Source of the DNA: an uncultured Peptococcaceae bacterium
GTDB lineage: Bacteria; Bacillota; Peptococcia; Peptococcales; Peptococcaceae
Reading direction: 5' to 3'
Length of the DNA: 9,528 nt
Assembly (NCBI GenBank): GCA_902462325.1
Contig: CABQBF010000096.1
Coordinates: 1-9,528, forward strand
A program made the position numbers and the translations under genes. Under the pieces are notes generated by a model. It was not told the origin of the DNA. It was given only the letters and a program-made list of their open reading frames with translations, and ran no database searches. This document shows positions 1-7,489 of the stretch, piece by piece (position 1 is the first letter of the stretch; each line of letters starts with the position of its first letter).

Positions 1-1128
1 CATTTGCAGCGGACAGGCTTCTAAGCAGCGCTGACAGCCAATGCAGAGAGAAAGCCCCGCTTCTTCCAGCTTTTCTTTATCTGTAGTATGAAAGGCGGTG
101 AACACTGTACCGCGACCGCCGAGATATTTGTAGCCAAACTGATCGCCGATAGCGCTGAACACAGGGCAGGTATTTAAGCAGCCGCCGCAGTTCAAACAAT
201 ATAGCACCGATTGATAGCCGGCATCAATGGCTTCCTGTCGTCCTTGTTTTAAAAAGACAACATGGACTTCTTCTGGCCCCTGTGCGCTTTGCAAGAAGTC
301 CATGGCAGGGTTAGAAAAATGGCTGATGCCATCAATGACAGAAACATAAGTACCGATATCCTGACCGCAGCCATAGGTGGATGCGCTGCGCACAACGGTA
401 AGACCTTCAGCAAAATTGCGCACAATTTTTTCCACACCGGCGATAACGATGTGTATTTTAGGAATGCTGGTAACGCAGCGAATATTGCCTTCGTTTTCGG
501 TTAAAAAGATAGCGCCGGTATCGGCAGCAATGGCGTTGGCGCCGGAAATGCCTACTTCAGCCCGCAAAAAAGCGGCGCGCAGAGAACGGCGAGCAGCTCC
601 CACCAACAATTCAGGGTCGGTTGGCAAATCTTCGCCTAAGTCTTTGGATAACAACTGAGAACATTCTACACGGGTGAGGTGGGAGGCGGGGGCCAATGTG
701 TGAGAGGCCTTGCCTTTGCCTTCTAATTGAGCCAGACGGTCGCCCAAATCAGTTTCGTATACGGCGGCGCCCTGTTCCTGCAAACGGTGCGTTAAACCGA
801 TTTCTTTCCCCGTATTGGTTTTGGATTTTACAACGAGATGATCCCCAACAATATTGGCTATATAATCAGCAGCCTGATTGGATTCTTCGGCTACATATAC
901 ATGAAAGCCGTTTTGCTCCATGGCGGCAATAGTTTGGGGCAGCAGCGTATCCAAATTATCCAGTGCGTCTTTTTTTAGCGCGCGCAGCGCGGGAGCCAGT
1001 TCGGGATGTACGGCTACTGTTTTGGCAATCATGGGTCGCAGGTGGTCGATGGTGGTGTGACGGCCCACCCAAGAAGGATGATCCTCCAAACCCTCGTCAA
1101 TTTTTTTCTGTAATGCCTGATTAGACAT
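1..1128 (-). CDS. LutB-like LUD-domain iron-sulfur protein (lactate utilisation), 3' end cut by window edge
   Basis: Reading the minus strand from ATG at 1128 gives 376 codons with no stop, running off the left edge. Residues about 60-290 form a LUD domain (formerly DUF162), with GISGANAIAADTGAIFLTEN near 192-211 and PEEVHVVFLKQGR near 285-297. Two ferredoxin-type clusters follow: C311-x2-C314-x2-C317-x3-C321-P and C362-x2-C365-x2-C368-x3-C372-P. This order (LUD, then dicluster) is that of LutB/YkgF, the iron-sulfur subunit of the cytoplasmic LutABC system that oxidises L-lactate to pyruvate. B. subtilis LutB is about 480 residues, so roughly 100 residues are probably missing. GGAGG at 1136-1140 lies 7 bases before the ATG and supports this start. 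LutA and LutC partners, if any, lie outside the window. The family is clear. The lactate substrate is inferred, since LUD/dicluster proteins also occur in other redox settings. Confidence 0.9.
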   Translation of the reverse strand, partial: MSNQALQKKIDEGLEDHPSWVGRHTTIDHLRPMIAKTVAVHPELAPALRALKKDALDNLDTLLPQTIAAMEQNGFHVYVAEESNQAADYIANIVGDHLVVKSKTNTGKEIGLTHRLQEQGAAVYETDLGDRLAQLEGKGKASHTLAPASHLTRVECSQLLSKDLGEDLPTDPELLVGAARRSLRAAFLRAEVGISGANAIAADTGAIFLTENEGNIRCVTSIPKIHIVIAGVEKIVRNFAEGLTVVRSASTYGCGQDIGTYVSVIDGISHFSNPAMDFLQSAQGPEEVHVVFLKQGRQEAIDAGYQSVLYCLNCGGCLNTCPVFSAIGDQFGYKYLGGRGTVFTAFHTTDKEKLEEAGLSLCIGCQRCLEACPLQM

Positions 1129-1179
1129 AAATAAGCCTCCATATAAAATGATTTCAAAAAGAATAGATATACATCCTCT

Positions 1180-1190
1180 AGTATAGCACA
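1180..1190 (-). promoter_or_regulatory. Extended -10 promoter for the lutB-like gene
   Basis: On the minus strand the sequence TGTGCTATACT gives a -10 box TATACT (1185-1180, one mismatch to TATAAT) preceded by the extended element TGn (1188-1186). No good -35 box is visible 16-18 bases upstream, which is common for extended -10 promoters. It lies about 50 bases before the ATG at 1128 and just after the terminator of the upstream membrane-protein gene, so the lutB-like gene appears to have its own transcription unit. Confidence 0.5.
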
Positions 1191-1273
1191 GAACGGGGAA
1201 ATGAGAGAAAAATTTTTATGGAAAATAGAAAATAATTGCATGGAATTAAGATGTAAACATGTATTTTTTGCAC

Positions 1274-1305
1274 AAAAAATGCTCTCAAACAATTTGCAGA
1301 GAGCA
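1274..1305 (-). terminator. Intrinsic terminator of the 104-residue membrane-protein gene
   Basis: On the minus strand a 7-bp perfect stem, TGCTCTC (1305-1299) with GAGAGCA (1286-1280), encloses a 12-base loop and is followed at once by six T (1279-1274). It starts 17 bases after the stop codon at 1322. The left arm also takes part in a competing hairpin, ATTTGC-tctct-GCAAAT (1308-1292 on the minus strand). Confidence 0.8.
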
Positions 1306-1321
1306 AATAAAGATAGTTTCC

Positions 1322-1636
1322 TTATAATTGCTGCCATCCACAATAGGCTACAGTCAAACCAATCAATAAAAACAATAGAATATTGACAATGCCATATTGA
1401 ATGAGCCCTTTGTCCTGACCGTGTTGTTGAATAGCATGGGCGATTTTTTTTGACATTTTGCCAGTGCGCTGTCCCCAAATAAGCAAAATGGTATTTTGAA
1501 TGCCGATATAGGCGCTCAAAATGCCAATACCCAGATAGCTTTGTCCGATTGATAGTTGGTTTGCTGCCACCAGCACAGCCCAAATCAGTGCCAGCGCAAT
1601 GGTAATACGAGAGCTGATTTTTTGAAACTTGTCCAT
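1322..1636 (-). CDS. Small three-helix membrane protein of unknown function
   Basis: This 104-residue protein starts at ATG 1636-1634, with AGGAGG at 1648-1643 six bases upstream, and ends in TAA at 1322. I do not recognise the family. Three hydrophobic stretches look like membrane helices: about residues 11-28 (ITIALALIWAVLVAANQL), about 34-54 (LGIGILSAYIGIQNTILLIWG) and about 80-102 (GIVNILLFLLIGLTVAYCGW). The loop between helices 2 and 3 is basic and polar (GQRTGKMSKKIAHAIQQHGQDKG), which by the positive-inside rule would place it in the cytoplasm. There are no cysteine clusters and only one Cys. It has its own promoter and terminator and therefore looks monocistronic. It is real by ribosome site, terminator and hydrophobic pattern; its function is unknown. 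Confidence 0.8.
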   Translation of the reverse strand: MDKFQKISSRITIALALIWAVLVAANQLSIGQSYLGIGILSAYIGIQNTILLIWGQRTGKMSKKIAHAIQQHGQDKGLIQYGIVNILLFLLIGLTVAYCGWQQL

Positions 1637-1676
1637 AGAAATCCTCCTGAAAAATGATAGTTCTAATTAAGTTTTT

Positions 1677-1705
1677 ATTTTAACATAGTTTCATATATTT
1701 TGCAA
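1677..1705 (-). promoter_or_regulatory. Promoter of the small membrane-protein gene
   Basis: On the minus strand TTGCAA (1705-1700) and TAAAAT (1682-1677) are separated by exactly 17 bases. The -10 box is preceded by TGT, which adds the extended -10 element TGn. It lies about 40 bases before the start codon at 1636. Match is 4/6 for the -35 box and 5/6 for the -10 box. Confidence 0.65.
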
Positions 1706-1884
1706 AAAGTATGAACATTTTACCCTGCCTTTTGTTTAAGACAATCCTTGTATACTGTATCAAAAAAACGGCCAAGAAAGGGCGCTATACCTTGGTTTAA
1801 CTATGATAAAAAAGAAAATAGCTGAATAAATTTCATTTATATAAAAATCGCAAAATAGTACTGTGATTATCAGAATAAATGTAG

Positions 1885-1890
1885 TATAAT
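1885..1890 (+). promoter_or_regulatory. Likely -10 box of the pyc promoter
   Basis: TATAAT is a perfect -10 hexamer 58 bases before the pyc ATG. No convincing -35 hexamer sits 16-18 bases upstream (best is CTGTGA at 1861-1866, spacing 18), so the promoter may depend on an activator or on flanking AT-rich sequence. The nine-base palindrome TGATTATCA (1864-1872) overlaps the -35 region and may be an operator half. Confidence 0.5.
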
Positions 1891-1948
1891 CTTAATAATA
1901 TGTGACATAATTCAACGATTATGACAATAATTTTAGGAGGTACCAAGA

Positions 1949-4900
1949 ATGCAAAAATTTAAACGTGTATTGGTAGCAAACCGTGGTGAAATTGCCATTC
2001 GCGTATTCCGTGCCTGTCGGGAGCTGGGAATTCGCAGTGTTGCAATTTATTCAGAAGAAGACAAAAATTCTCTGTTCAGAACACTAGCCGATGAATCCTA
2101 CCAGATTGGGAAAGGAAAATCTCCAGTAGATGCTTATCTGAGCATCGGCGAAATCATTGAACTGGCAAAAGCGAAAGCAGTTGACGCAATTCATCCAGGC
2201 TATGGTTTCTTATCTGAAAATGCCGAATTCGCCAAACAGTGCGAAGAAGCCGGCATTGCGTTCATTGGGCCTACCCATGAAATGATGAACGCGTTGGGCG
2301 ACAAAATTCAATCCAAAATTGTAGCCACCAGTGTTGGTGTGCCAACCATTCCAGGTGTAGAAAAAGCTGCAGAAAATGAAGACGAAGTACAGGAGTATGC
2401 AAAGGTTTGCGGTTATCCGCTGATTTTGAAAGCATCTGCCGGCGGCGGCGGACGCGGTATGCGAATTGTGCGGGATGAAAAAGACCTGCTGCAGGAATAC
2501 AGAAGCGCAAAAAGTGAAGCTAAGAAAGCTTTTGGTATTGACACCATTTTCGTTGAAAAATATATCGAAAATCCAAAACACATCGAAGTACAGGTGCTGG
2601 GCGACAAACACGGCAATCTAGTACATTTATTTGAACGTGACTGTTCCATTCAGCGCCGTCATCAGAAAGTAATCGAATTTGGTCCTGCGCTGTGCTTAAC
2701 CGAAGAACAGCGTCAGGCTATTTGCGGCGATGCATTGAAAATTGCCGGCTCTGTAAACTATCGCGGCGCTGGTACTGTTGAATTCCTGGTGGATGCCAGT
2801 GGTCAGCATTACTTTATCGAAATGAACCCCCGGATTCAGGTAGAGCATACCGTTTCTGAAATGATTACCGGCGTGGATATTGTGCAGGCTCAGATTTTAG
2901 TGGCGGAAGGATATCCGTTAAATTCTGATGAAATCAATATCAAATCTCAGGATGACATCAAAGCCAACGGCTATGCCATTCAATGCCGGATTACCACCGA
3001 AGATCCAGCCAATAATTTTGCACCGGATACAGGGATTATCGACGTTTATCGTTCCAGCTCCGGTAACGGAATCCGTTTAGACGGCGGGAATGCTTTTACC
3101 GGTTCTGTTATCAGTCCATACTATGACAGCCTGTTGGTAAAGGTAATCTCACACAGCAGAACCTTTAACGATACGGTTAATAAAGCGCTGCGTGCTTTAA
3201 AAGAAACCAATATCAAAGGCGTTAAAACCAATATTGGTTTCATCATGAATGTTTTAAACCATGAAGATTTCCGCAATGGTAATTGCGATACCAATTTTAT
3301 CGCCAAAACACCGGAACTGTTCACCGCCAACAAAAAAGGCGATAAAGAATTGAAACTGCTGAAATTCTTAGGTGAAAAAGTTGTCAATGAAACAAAAGGC
3401 GTAAAACCAAAATTTGACGTGCCTCGTGTACCAACCGATTATAACGTACCTGCTGATTTAAGCGGTACCAAACAGTATCTGGATGCCCATGGTCCAGAAA
3501 AACTGGCAAAATGGGTATTGGATCAGAAACGTCTGCTCTTAACTGATACCACTTTCCGTGATGCTCATCAGTCTTTGATGGCTACCCGTGTGCGTACCAG
3601 AGATATGGATTTGATTGCTGATGCTACCTCTGTGATTGAAAAAGACGCGTTCTCGCTGGAAATGTGGGGCGGCGCTACTTTTGACGTTGCTTATCGGTTC
3701 CTGAAAGAATCTCCATGGGAAAGATTAGATCTGCTGCGTCAGAAAATTCCAAATGTATTGTTCCAGATGCTGCTGCGCGGCGCTAACGCTGTTGGTTACA
3801 AAAACTATCCAGACAACGTAATTCGCGCTTTCGTAAAAGAATCTGCCGATGCAGGGATTGATGTATTCCGTATCTTCGACTCTTTGAACTGGCTGAAGGG
3901 TATGGAAGTTGCCATTGATGAAACCTTGAAACAGAATAAAGTTTGTGAAGCTTGCTTGTGCTACACCGGTGATATCATGGATGCAAGCCGTGATAAATAC
4001 ACCTTGCAGTACTACGTAAAAATGGCAAAAGAACTGGAAAAAGCAGGAACCCATATCTTGGGCATTAAAGATATGTCTGGTCTGTTAAAACCGGCTGCTG
4101 CCAGAAAACTGGTAAGCACGTTGAAAGAAGAAATTGGCATTCCAATTCATCTGCACACCCATGACACTACTGGTAACGGCGTAGCAACTGTTCTGGCTGC
4201 TTCTGAAGCAGGCGTGGATATTGCAGACTGTGCCATCAATGCTATGGCAGGTTTGACCAGTCAGCCTGCATTGAACTCTATTGTAGCTGCGCTGGAACAT
4301 ACTGAACGTGAAACTGGTATGTCTGTCGATGATTTGCAGAAGGTATCCGATTACTGGTCTGCTGTACGTCCTGTATACGGTGGCTTTGAATCTGGCTTGA
4401 AAGCAACCAATGCTGAAATTTATAAATATGAAATTCCTGGCGGTCAGTATTCTAACCTGAAAGCACAGGTAGAAAGCTTCGGCTTAGGTCATAGATTTGA
4501 TGATGTGAAGAAAATGTATCGTGATGTCAATATGATGCTGGGTGATATTGTAAAAGTTACGCCATCTTCTAAAGTAGTAGGCGACTTGACCATCTTTATG
4601 ATTCAGAATGATTTGACACCGGAAAACATTTATGAAAAAGCAAAGAGCATGGACTTCCCAGATTCGGTAGTGACCTACTTTGAAGGTATGATGGGTCAGC
4701 CGGAAGGCGGTTTCCCAGAAAAACTGCAGCAGTTAGTATTGAAAGGCAAACAGCCGATTACCTGCCGTCCGGGTGAATTGTTGCCAGCAGAAGATTTTGC
4801 TGAAATCAAAAAACATCTGGATGAAGAATTCGGCATTGATGCGGATATGAAACAGGTTATGAGCTACTGCATGTATCCAAAAGTATACGAAGATTATCTG

Positions 4901-5380
4901 GAAGCCAAACTGGATAATGGTGAATTCGAGAACATGGGCAGTGATGTATTTTTCCATGGCATTACCGAAGGAGAAACCTGTGAAATTGCTTTGAGCGAAG
5001 GCAAAATTTTGGTAACCAAGCTGGTTGAAATCCGCAAACCAGATATGGAAGGTTTCCGTGAATTAATTTTTGAAGTAAACGGCAATAGAAGAACCGTTAA
5101 AATTCTGGATAAAGCCGCCAAATCAGTGGCAACCGTCGCTTCTACTGTGATGGCTGATGAAGGTAATCCAAATGAAGTTGGCGCTAACATTCCTGGCACG
5201 TTAATTAAGCTGCTGGTAAAAGAAGGCGATGAAGTAAAAGAAAATGAACCAATCGCTGTATTGGAAGCCATGAAGATGGAGACCAATGTACTGGCCACTG
5301 CGACCGGTAAGATTGGTAAAATCAATGTAAAAGAAGGTCAGCAGGTAGTAGCTGGCGAATTAATCGCAACCATCGAATAA
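1949..5380 (+). CDS. pyc: Pyruvate carboxylase, single-chain biotin enzyme
   Basis: This cytoplasmic enzyme of 1143 residues, the usual length for single-chain PYC, uses ATP and bicarbonate to carboxylate pyruvate to oxaloacetate, an anaplerotic step that feeds C4 acids and amino acids. The biotin carboxylase half (about 1-455) starts with RVLVANRGEIAIR, has the ATP-grasp glycine loop GGGGRG (165-170), RDCSIQRRHQKVIE (230-243) and MNPRIQVEHTVSEM (292-305). The carboxyltransferase domain (about 530-800) begins with LTDTTFRDAHQS; likely metal-site residues are D533, the carbamylated-lysine candidate K707 (GIKDMSG) and the HLHTHDTTG histidines (734-738). The biotinyl domain ends the chain with EAMKMET, the biotin-carrying lysine being K1109. 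AGGAGG (1935-1940), 8 bases upstream, fixes the start. It is flanked by its own promoter and terminator, so it is transcribed alone. An oxaloacetate decarboxylase or two-subunit PYC is ruled out because all domains are in one chain. Confidence 0.98.
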   Translation: MQKFKRVLVANRGEIAIRVFRACRELGIRSVAIYSEEDKNSLFRTLADESYQIGKGKSPVDAYLSIGEIIELAKAKAVDAIHPGYGFLSENAEFAKQCEEAGIAFIGPTHEMMNALGDKIQSKIVATSVGVPTIPGVEKAAENEDEVQEYAKVCGYPLILKASAGGGGRGMRIVRDEKDLLQEYRSAKSEAKKAFGIDTIFVEKYIENPKHIEVQVLGDKHGNLVHLFERDCSIQRRHQKVIEFGPALCLTEEQRQAICGDALKIAGSVNYRGAGTVEFLVDASGQHYFIEMNPRIQVEHTVSEMITGVDIVQAQILVAEGYPLNSDEINIKSQDDIKANGYAIQCRITTEDPANNFAPDTGIIDVYRSSSGNGIRLDGGNAFTGSVISPYYDSLLVKVISHSRTFNDTVNKALRALKETNIKGVKTNIGFIMNVLNHEDFRNGNCDTNFIAKTPELFTANKKGDKELKLLKFLGEKVVNETKGVKPKFDVPRVPTDYNVPADLSGTKQYLDAHGPEKLAKWVLDQKRLLLTDTTFRDAHQSLMATRVRTRDMDLIADATSVIEKDAFSLEMWGGATFDVAYRFLKESPWERLDLLRQKIPNVLFQMLLRGANAVGYKNYPDNVIRAFVKESADAGIDVFRIFDSLNWLKGMEVAIDETLKQNKVCEACLCYTGDIMDASRDKYTLQYYVKMAKELEKAGTHILGIKDMSGLLKPAAARKLVSTLKEEIGIPIHLHTHDTTGNGVATVLAASEAGVDIADCAINAMAGLTSQPALNSIVAALEHTERETGMSVDDLQKVSDYWSAVRPVYGGFESGLKATNAEIYKYEIPGGQYSNLKAQVESFGLGHRFDDVKKMYRDVNMMLGDIVKVTPSSKVVGDLTIFMIQNDLTPENIYEKAKSMDFPDSVVTYFEGMMGQPEGGFPEKLQQLVLKGKQPITCRPGELLPAEDFAEIKKHLDEEFGIDADMKQVMSYCMYPKVYEDYLEAKLDNGEFENMGSDVFFHGITEGETCEIALSEGKILVTKLVEIRKPDMEGFRELIFEVNGNRRTVKILDKAAKSVATVASTVMADEGNPNEVGANIPGTLIKLLVKEGDEVKENEPIAVLEAMKMETNVLATATGKIGKINVKEGQQVVAGELIATIE

Positions 5381-5404
5381 GATTGTTGGAAAACTAGAAT
5401 ATGT

Positions 5405-5442
5405 AAAAAAGGGACTGTTCCTGATTGGAGCAGTCCCTTTTT
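5405..5442 (+). terminator. Strong intrinsic terminator after pyc (probably bidirectional)
   Basis: GGGACTG (5411-5417) pairs with CAGTCCC (5431-5437) around a 13-base loop. An A-run (5405-5410) precedes the stem and a T-run (5438-5442) follows, so the stem can extend by A-T pairs and could also work on the minus strand. It starts 25 bases after the pyc stop. Confidence 0.9.
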
Positions 5443-5454
5443 GTGCGGAAAAAC

Positions 5455-5483
5455 TTGTTTTTTGTCGTATGGTCTGTTAAAAT
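5455..5483 (+). promoter_or_regulatory. Promoter for the alpha/beta hydrolase gene
   Basis: TTGTTT (5455-5460) and TAAAAT (5478-5483) are 17 bases apart. The -10 box is preceded by TGT, an extended -10 element. It lies just after the pyc terminator and leaves a leader of about 120 bases before the ATG at 5613. The -35 match is only 3/6. Confidence 0.5.
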
Positions 5484-5612
5484 TGGAGAGCGTTTTCGCT
5501 GAGAAACGATTCGGAAGAAAGAGGATAAAAAAGTGGGTGAGTCCTAAAAAAGCTACAATAGATAAAAGCAAACGATAAATCAAGAACTTTTTTGCGGATC
5601 GGGAGGTTTCTA

Positions 5613-6314
5613 ATGCAGAAAGAATTGATACAAATTGGACAAATTCCTGCCGTAGTGTGGGGAGAACCGGCAGAGTCATTGATAATTGCGGTGCATGGCA
5701 ATTTGTCTCATAAAGAGGATATTCCGATTGCACTCTTAGCCAAACATGGCTGTGCCAAGGGGTATCAGGTTTTGAGCTTTGATTTGCCGGAGCATGGTGC
5801 GCGCAAAGCAGAAAATATTCTTTATAAAGTACAAATTTGTGTGCCTGAATTGCTGCAGGTGCTGTAATATGCCAAGAAGCACTGGAGCAGTATCAATGTG
5901 TTTGGCAACAGCATTGGCGCTTATTTTGCTCTATTGGCTTATGCCGATGCAGGGCTGGAGCGGGCGTGGTTTTTATCGCCGGTGGTGGATATGCAGCAGA
6001 TTATTGAAACATTGATGGGCTGGTTTCAGGTGAGCCTTGCGCATTTGGAGCAGGAACAAGTGATTTCCACGCCCATTGGACAGACATTGTACTGGGACTA
6101 TTATTGTTATGTGCGGGAGCATCCTGTGCACCGTTGGCAAGTGTCCACAGCGATTTTGTATGGCGGCAAAGACGAATTATGCCAGCAGGATACTATTTTG
6201 CAGTTTGCCCGGCAATTTGACTGCCAGTTGGAGATTGTGCCAGATGCAGAGCATTATTTTCATACAGCCGAAGAGTTGCAGGCATTGGAGCGGTGGATGG
6301 AACAGGTGCTGTAA
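5613..6314 (+). pseudogene. Alpha/beta hydrolase gene interrupted by one in-frame TAA stop
   Basis: ATG 5613 follows GGGAGG (5601-5606) by six bases and opens a frame of 233 codons to the TAA before 6315, with a single internal stop at 5865-5867 (codon 85). Frame does not change across the stop. Both halves together give a complete alpha/beta hydrolase: the oxyanion region IIAVHGN (24-30), a strand-loop FDLPEHG (57-62), the nucleophile elbow G98-N-S100-I-G102, the acid candidate D187 in YGGKDEL, and the base candidate H214 in DAEHYFH. These folds cleave esters, amides or similar bonds; the substrate cannot be told. A C-to-T change from CAA (Gln) to TAA would explain the stop. The second half could in principle restart at GTG 5898, but no ribosome site is visible there and it would lack the N-terminal strands. 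Alternatives are a sequencing error or a strain-specific null allele. The absence of other damage suggests the change is recent. Confidence 0.8.
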
Positions 6315-6360
6315 ACGATGAAGACATTATCTCAATAGGAAACGTCTATGGAGATAAAAT

Positions 6361-6393
6361 ACTGGCCGGTTTTTGTGACTGGCCAGTGTTTTT
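6361..6393 (+). terminator. Intrinsic terminator after the hydrolase gene
   Basis: ACTGGCC (6361-6367) pairs perfectly with GGCCAGT (6381-6387) around a 13-base loop, and GTTTTT follows (6388-6393). It lies 47 bases after the hydrolase stop and separates that gene from the lysR-type gene. Confidence 0.85.
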
Positions 6394-6405
6394 ATGCTGA
6401 AATGA

Positions 6406-6434
6406 TTGTAAATTTTTCTTGCCTTCTATATAAT
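6406..6434 (+). promoter_or_regulatory. Promoter of the lysR-type gene
   Basis: TTGTAA (6406-6411, 4/6) and a perfect TATAAT (6429-6434) are separated by 17 bases. The in-frame ATG at 6433 overlaps the -10 box and so cannot be the translation start, which confirms ATG 6472 as the start. The promoter follows directly on the preceding terminator. Confidence 0.75.
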
Positions 6435-6471
6435 GGTACTAGAGAAAATTTTAACGAGCGGAGGTGACAAA

Positions 6472-7401
6472 ATGCAACTGAATCAATTTAAGTTTTTGGT
6501 GGCGGTGGACCAGTATGGCTCTATTTCCCGAGCGGCGCAGGAACTGTATATCTCCCAGTCCACAGTCAGTTTGGCATTAATTAATTTAGAGGAAGAATTG
6601 GGTGTCACGATTTTGAATCGCAGTAAACGGGGCGTTTCTTTTACAGCGGAAGGCAAGATGGTATTGGCGCGGGCTAAGGCGATTATGGAGCAAGTAGACG
6701 GATTATTGGCAGCGGGCTTTACCAGTGATGAGATAACCGGTGAGGTGCGCATCGGCGGCAGCAGTCATTTTTGTATGAATATGATTACCGATATGATGAT
6801 TCAGGTAAAACGACAATATCCGGGGCTTTGTGTGCTGGCGCAACGGCAGTATATCAAGGACATTGTGAAAGCGGTGGCACAAAAGGAGTTGGATTTAGGC
6901 TTTATCAATTTTAACACGCTCAATGAAAGTGATATTATTACCGAGCTGCGCCGCTATCATCTGGAGTTTACTCAGATTTTTCAGGATAAGCAGCGCATTT
7001 GCGTTGGCGAAAATCATCCGCTGTGCGGCAAAAAGCAGATTGCTTTTTCGGAACTTTTACAGTATGATTTGGTGTCCTTGGCCTTTAAAATGGATGAGCT
7101 GACTTATAATTTCTTCAAGCAGCGGGGGTATCAGCGGGAAGTGGTGTCCATCAATGATTTGGCTAATTTGCGCCGATATGTGGCCAGCACAGAGTCTATG
7201 CTGATTATGCCGGAAAAAGAGATTGAAAACAGCAATCGAACCTACAGCGTACAATTGTGCAAGTTAGATGTGCCGGAATTTGATGTAACGATGTCCATCG
7301 GTTGGCTTCATCATGGCGACCACCCTATGACGTTGCCGGAGCAAAAGGTGGTTGAACTGTTGGAACGGGAGAGCCAGCGTTTCCAAGATTTGAATAGCTG
7401 A
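6472..7401 (+). CDS. LysR-type transcriptional regulator
   Basis: This 309-residue DNA-binding regulator has the usual length for LysR proteins (about 290-330). The N-terminal winged helix-turn-helix spans about residues 3-60, with GSISRAAQELYISQSTVS (16-33) as the recognition region and LGVTILNRSKRGVSFTAEG (43-61) as the wing. A linker helix follows, then a periplasmic-binding-protein-like effector domain (about 88-300), starting at GEVRIGGSS. Start ATG 6472 has GGAGGTGA (6460-6467) ahead of it; the longer in-frame ATG at 6433 falls inside the -10 box. It is a single-gene unit with its own promoter and terminator. The ferredoxin-flavoprotein operon begins 215 bases downstream on the same strand, and LysR regulators often control adjacent genes, so that operon is the most likely target. 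The effector is unknown. Identity with any characterised LysR member cannot be judged here. Confidence 0.93.
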   Translation: MQLNQFKFLVAVDQYGSISRAAQELYISQSTVSLALINLEEELGVTILNRSKRGVSFTAEGKMVLARAKAIMEQVDGLLAAGFTSDEITGEVRIGGSSHFCMNMITDMMIQVKRQYPGLCVLAQRQYIKDIVKAVAQKELDLGFINFNTLNESDIITELRRYHLEFTQIFQDKQRICVGENHPLCGKKQIAFSELLQYDLVSLAFKMDELTYNFFKQRGYQREVVSINDLANLRRYVASTESMLIMPEKEIENSNRTYSVQLCKLDVPEFDVTMSIGWLHHGDHPMTLPEQKVVELLERESQRFQDLNS

Positions 7402-7427
7402 TATTTTAAGAAAAATGAAATGGGTTG

Positions 7428-7465
7428 AGCTGTTGTGCGGCCAAGTGTCGTGCAGCAGCTTTTTT
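7428..7465 (+). terminator. Intrinsic terminator of the lysR-type gene
   Basis: AGCTGTTGTGC (7428-7438) pairs with GTGCAGCAGCT (7450-7460) as an 11-bp stem including three G-T wobbles, with an 11-base loop and a six-base T-run (7460-7465). It begins 27 bases after the stop codon and isolates the regulator from the downstream operon. Confidence 0.85.
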
Positions 7466-7489
7466 GTGTGTGATTATTCAAAATCTTAA

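Larger units (their letters stand above)
1637..1948. other. 312-base intergenic region with divergent promoters
   Basis: This AT-rich gap separates the minus-strand membrane-protein gene from pyc. It holds the promoter and leader of the membrane-protein gene (left part), the likely pyc promoter and leader (right part), and in between a short dyad CCAAG (1772-1776) ... CTTGG (1791-1795). No open frame with a ribosome site and no RNA gene is evident. No conserved riboswitch core was recognised. Confidence 0.7.

Noticed and set aside
262..932. Plus-strand open frames inside the lutB-like gene (262-504, 377-658, 696-932)
   Set aside because: They are antisense to a gene with two complete iron-sulfur motifs and a LUD domain, have no ribosome sites, and show no recognisable protein features.
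1201..1386. Plus-strand 61-codon frame
   Set aside because: It overlaps the minus-strand terminator and the end of the membrane-protein gene, lacks a ribosome site and resembles no protein.
1029..1583. Minus-strand 184-codon frame
   Set aside because: It lies out of frame across the membrane-protein gene, its terminator and the lutB-like start; the competing genes have ribosome sites and family or hydrophobic signatures.
1732..1756. TTGTTT / TATACT as a plus-strand promoter far upstream of pyc
   Set aside because: The boxes are only 13 bases apart, too close for a normal promoter.
5554..5559. TACAAT as a second hydrolase promoter
   Set aside because: The region 17 bases upstream (AAGTGG) has no resemblance to a -35 box and there is no extended -10 element.
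5338..5733. Minus-strand 131-codon frame
   Set aside because: It spans the pyc terminator and the hydrolase start in antisense and has no ribosome site or protein signature.
5779..6321. Frameshift as the cause of the broken hydrolase
   Set aside because: Both halves lie in the same reading frame, and conserved sequence resumes directly after the TAA, so a point nonsense change fits better than an insertion or deletion.
6433..6471. Longer LysR start at ATG 6433
   Set aside because: This ATG overlaps the TATAAT -10 box at 6429-6434, so it would not be in the transcript; ATG 6472 has a strong ribosome site.
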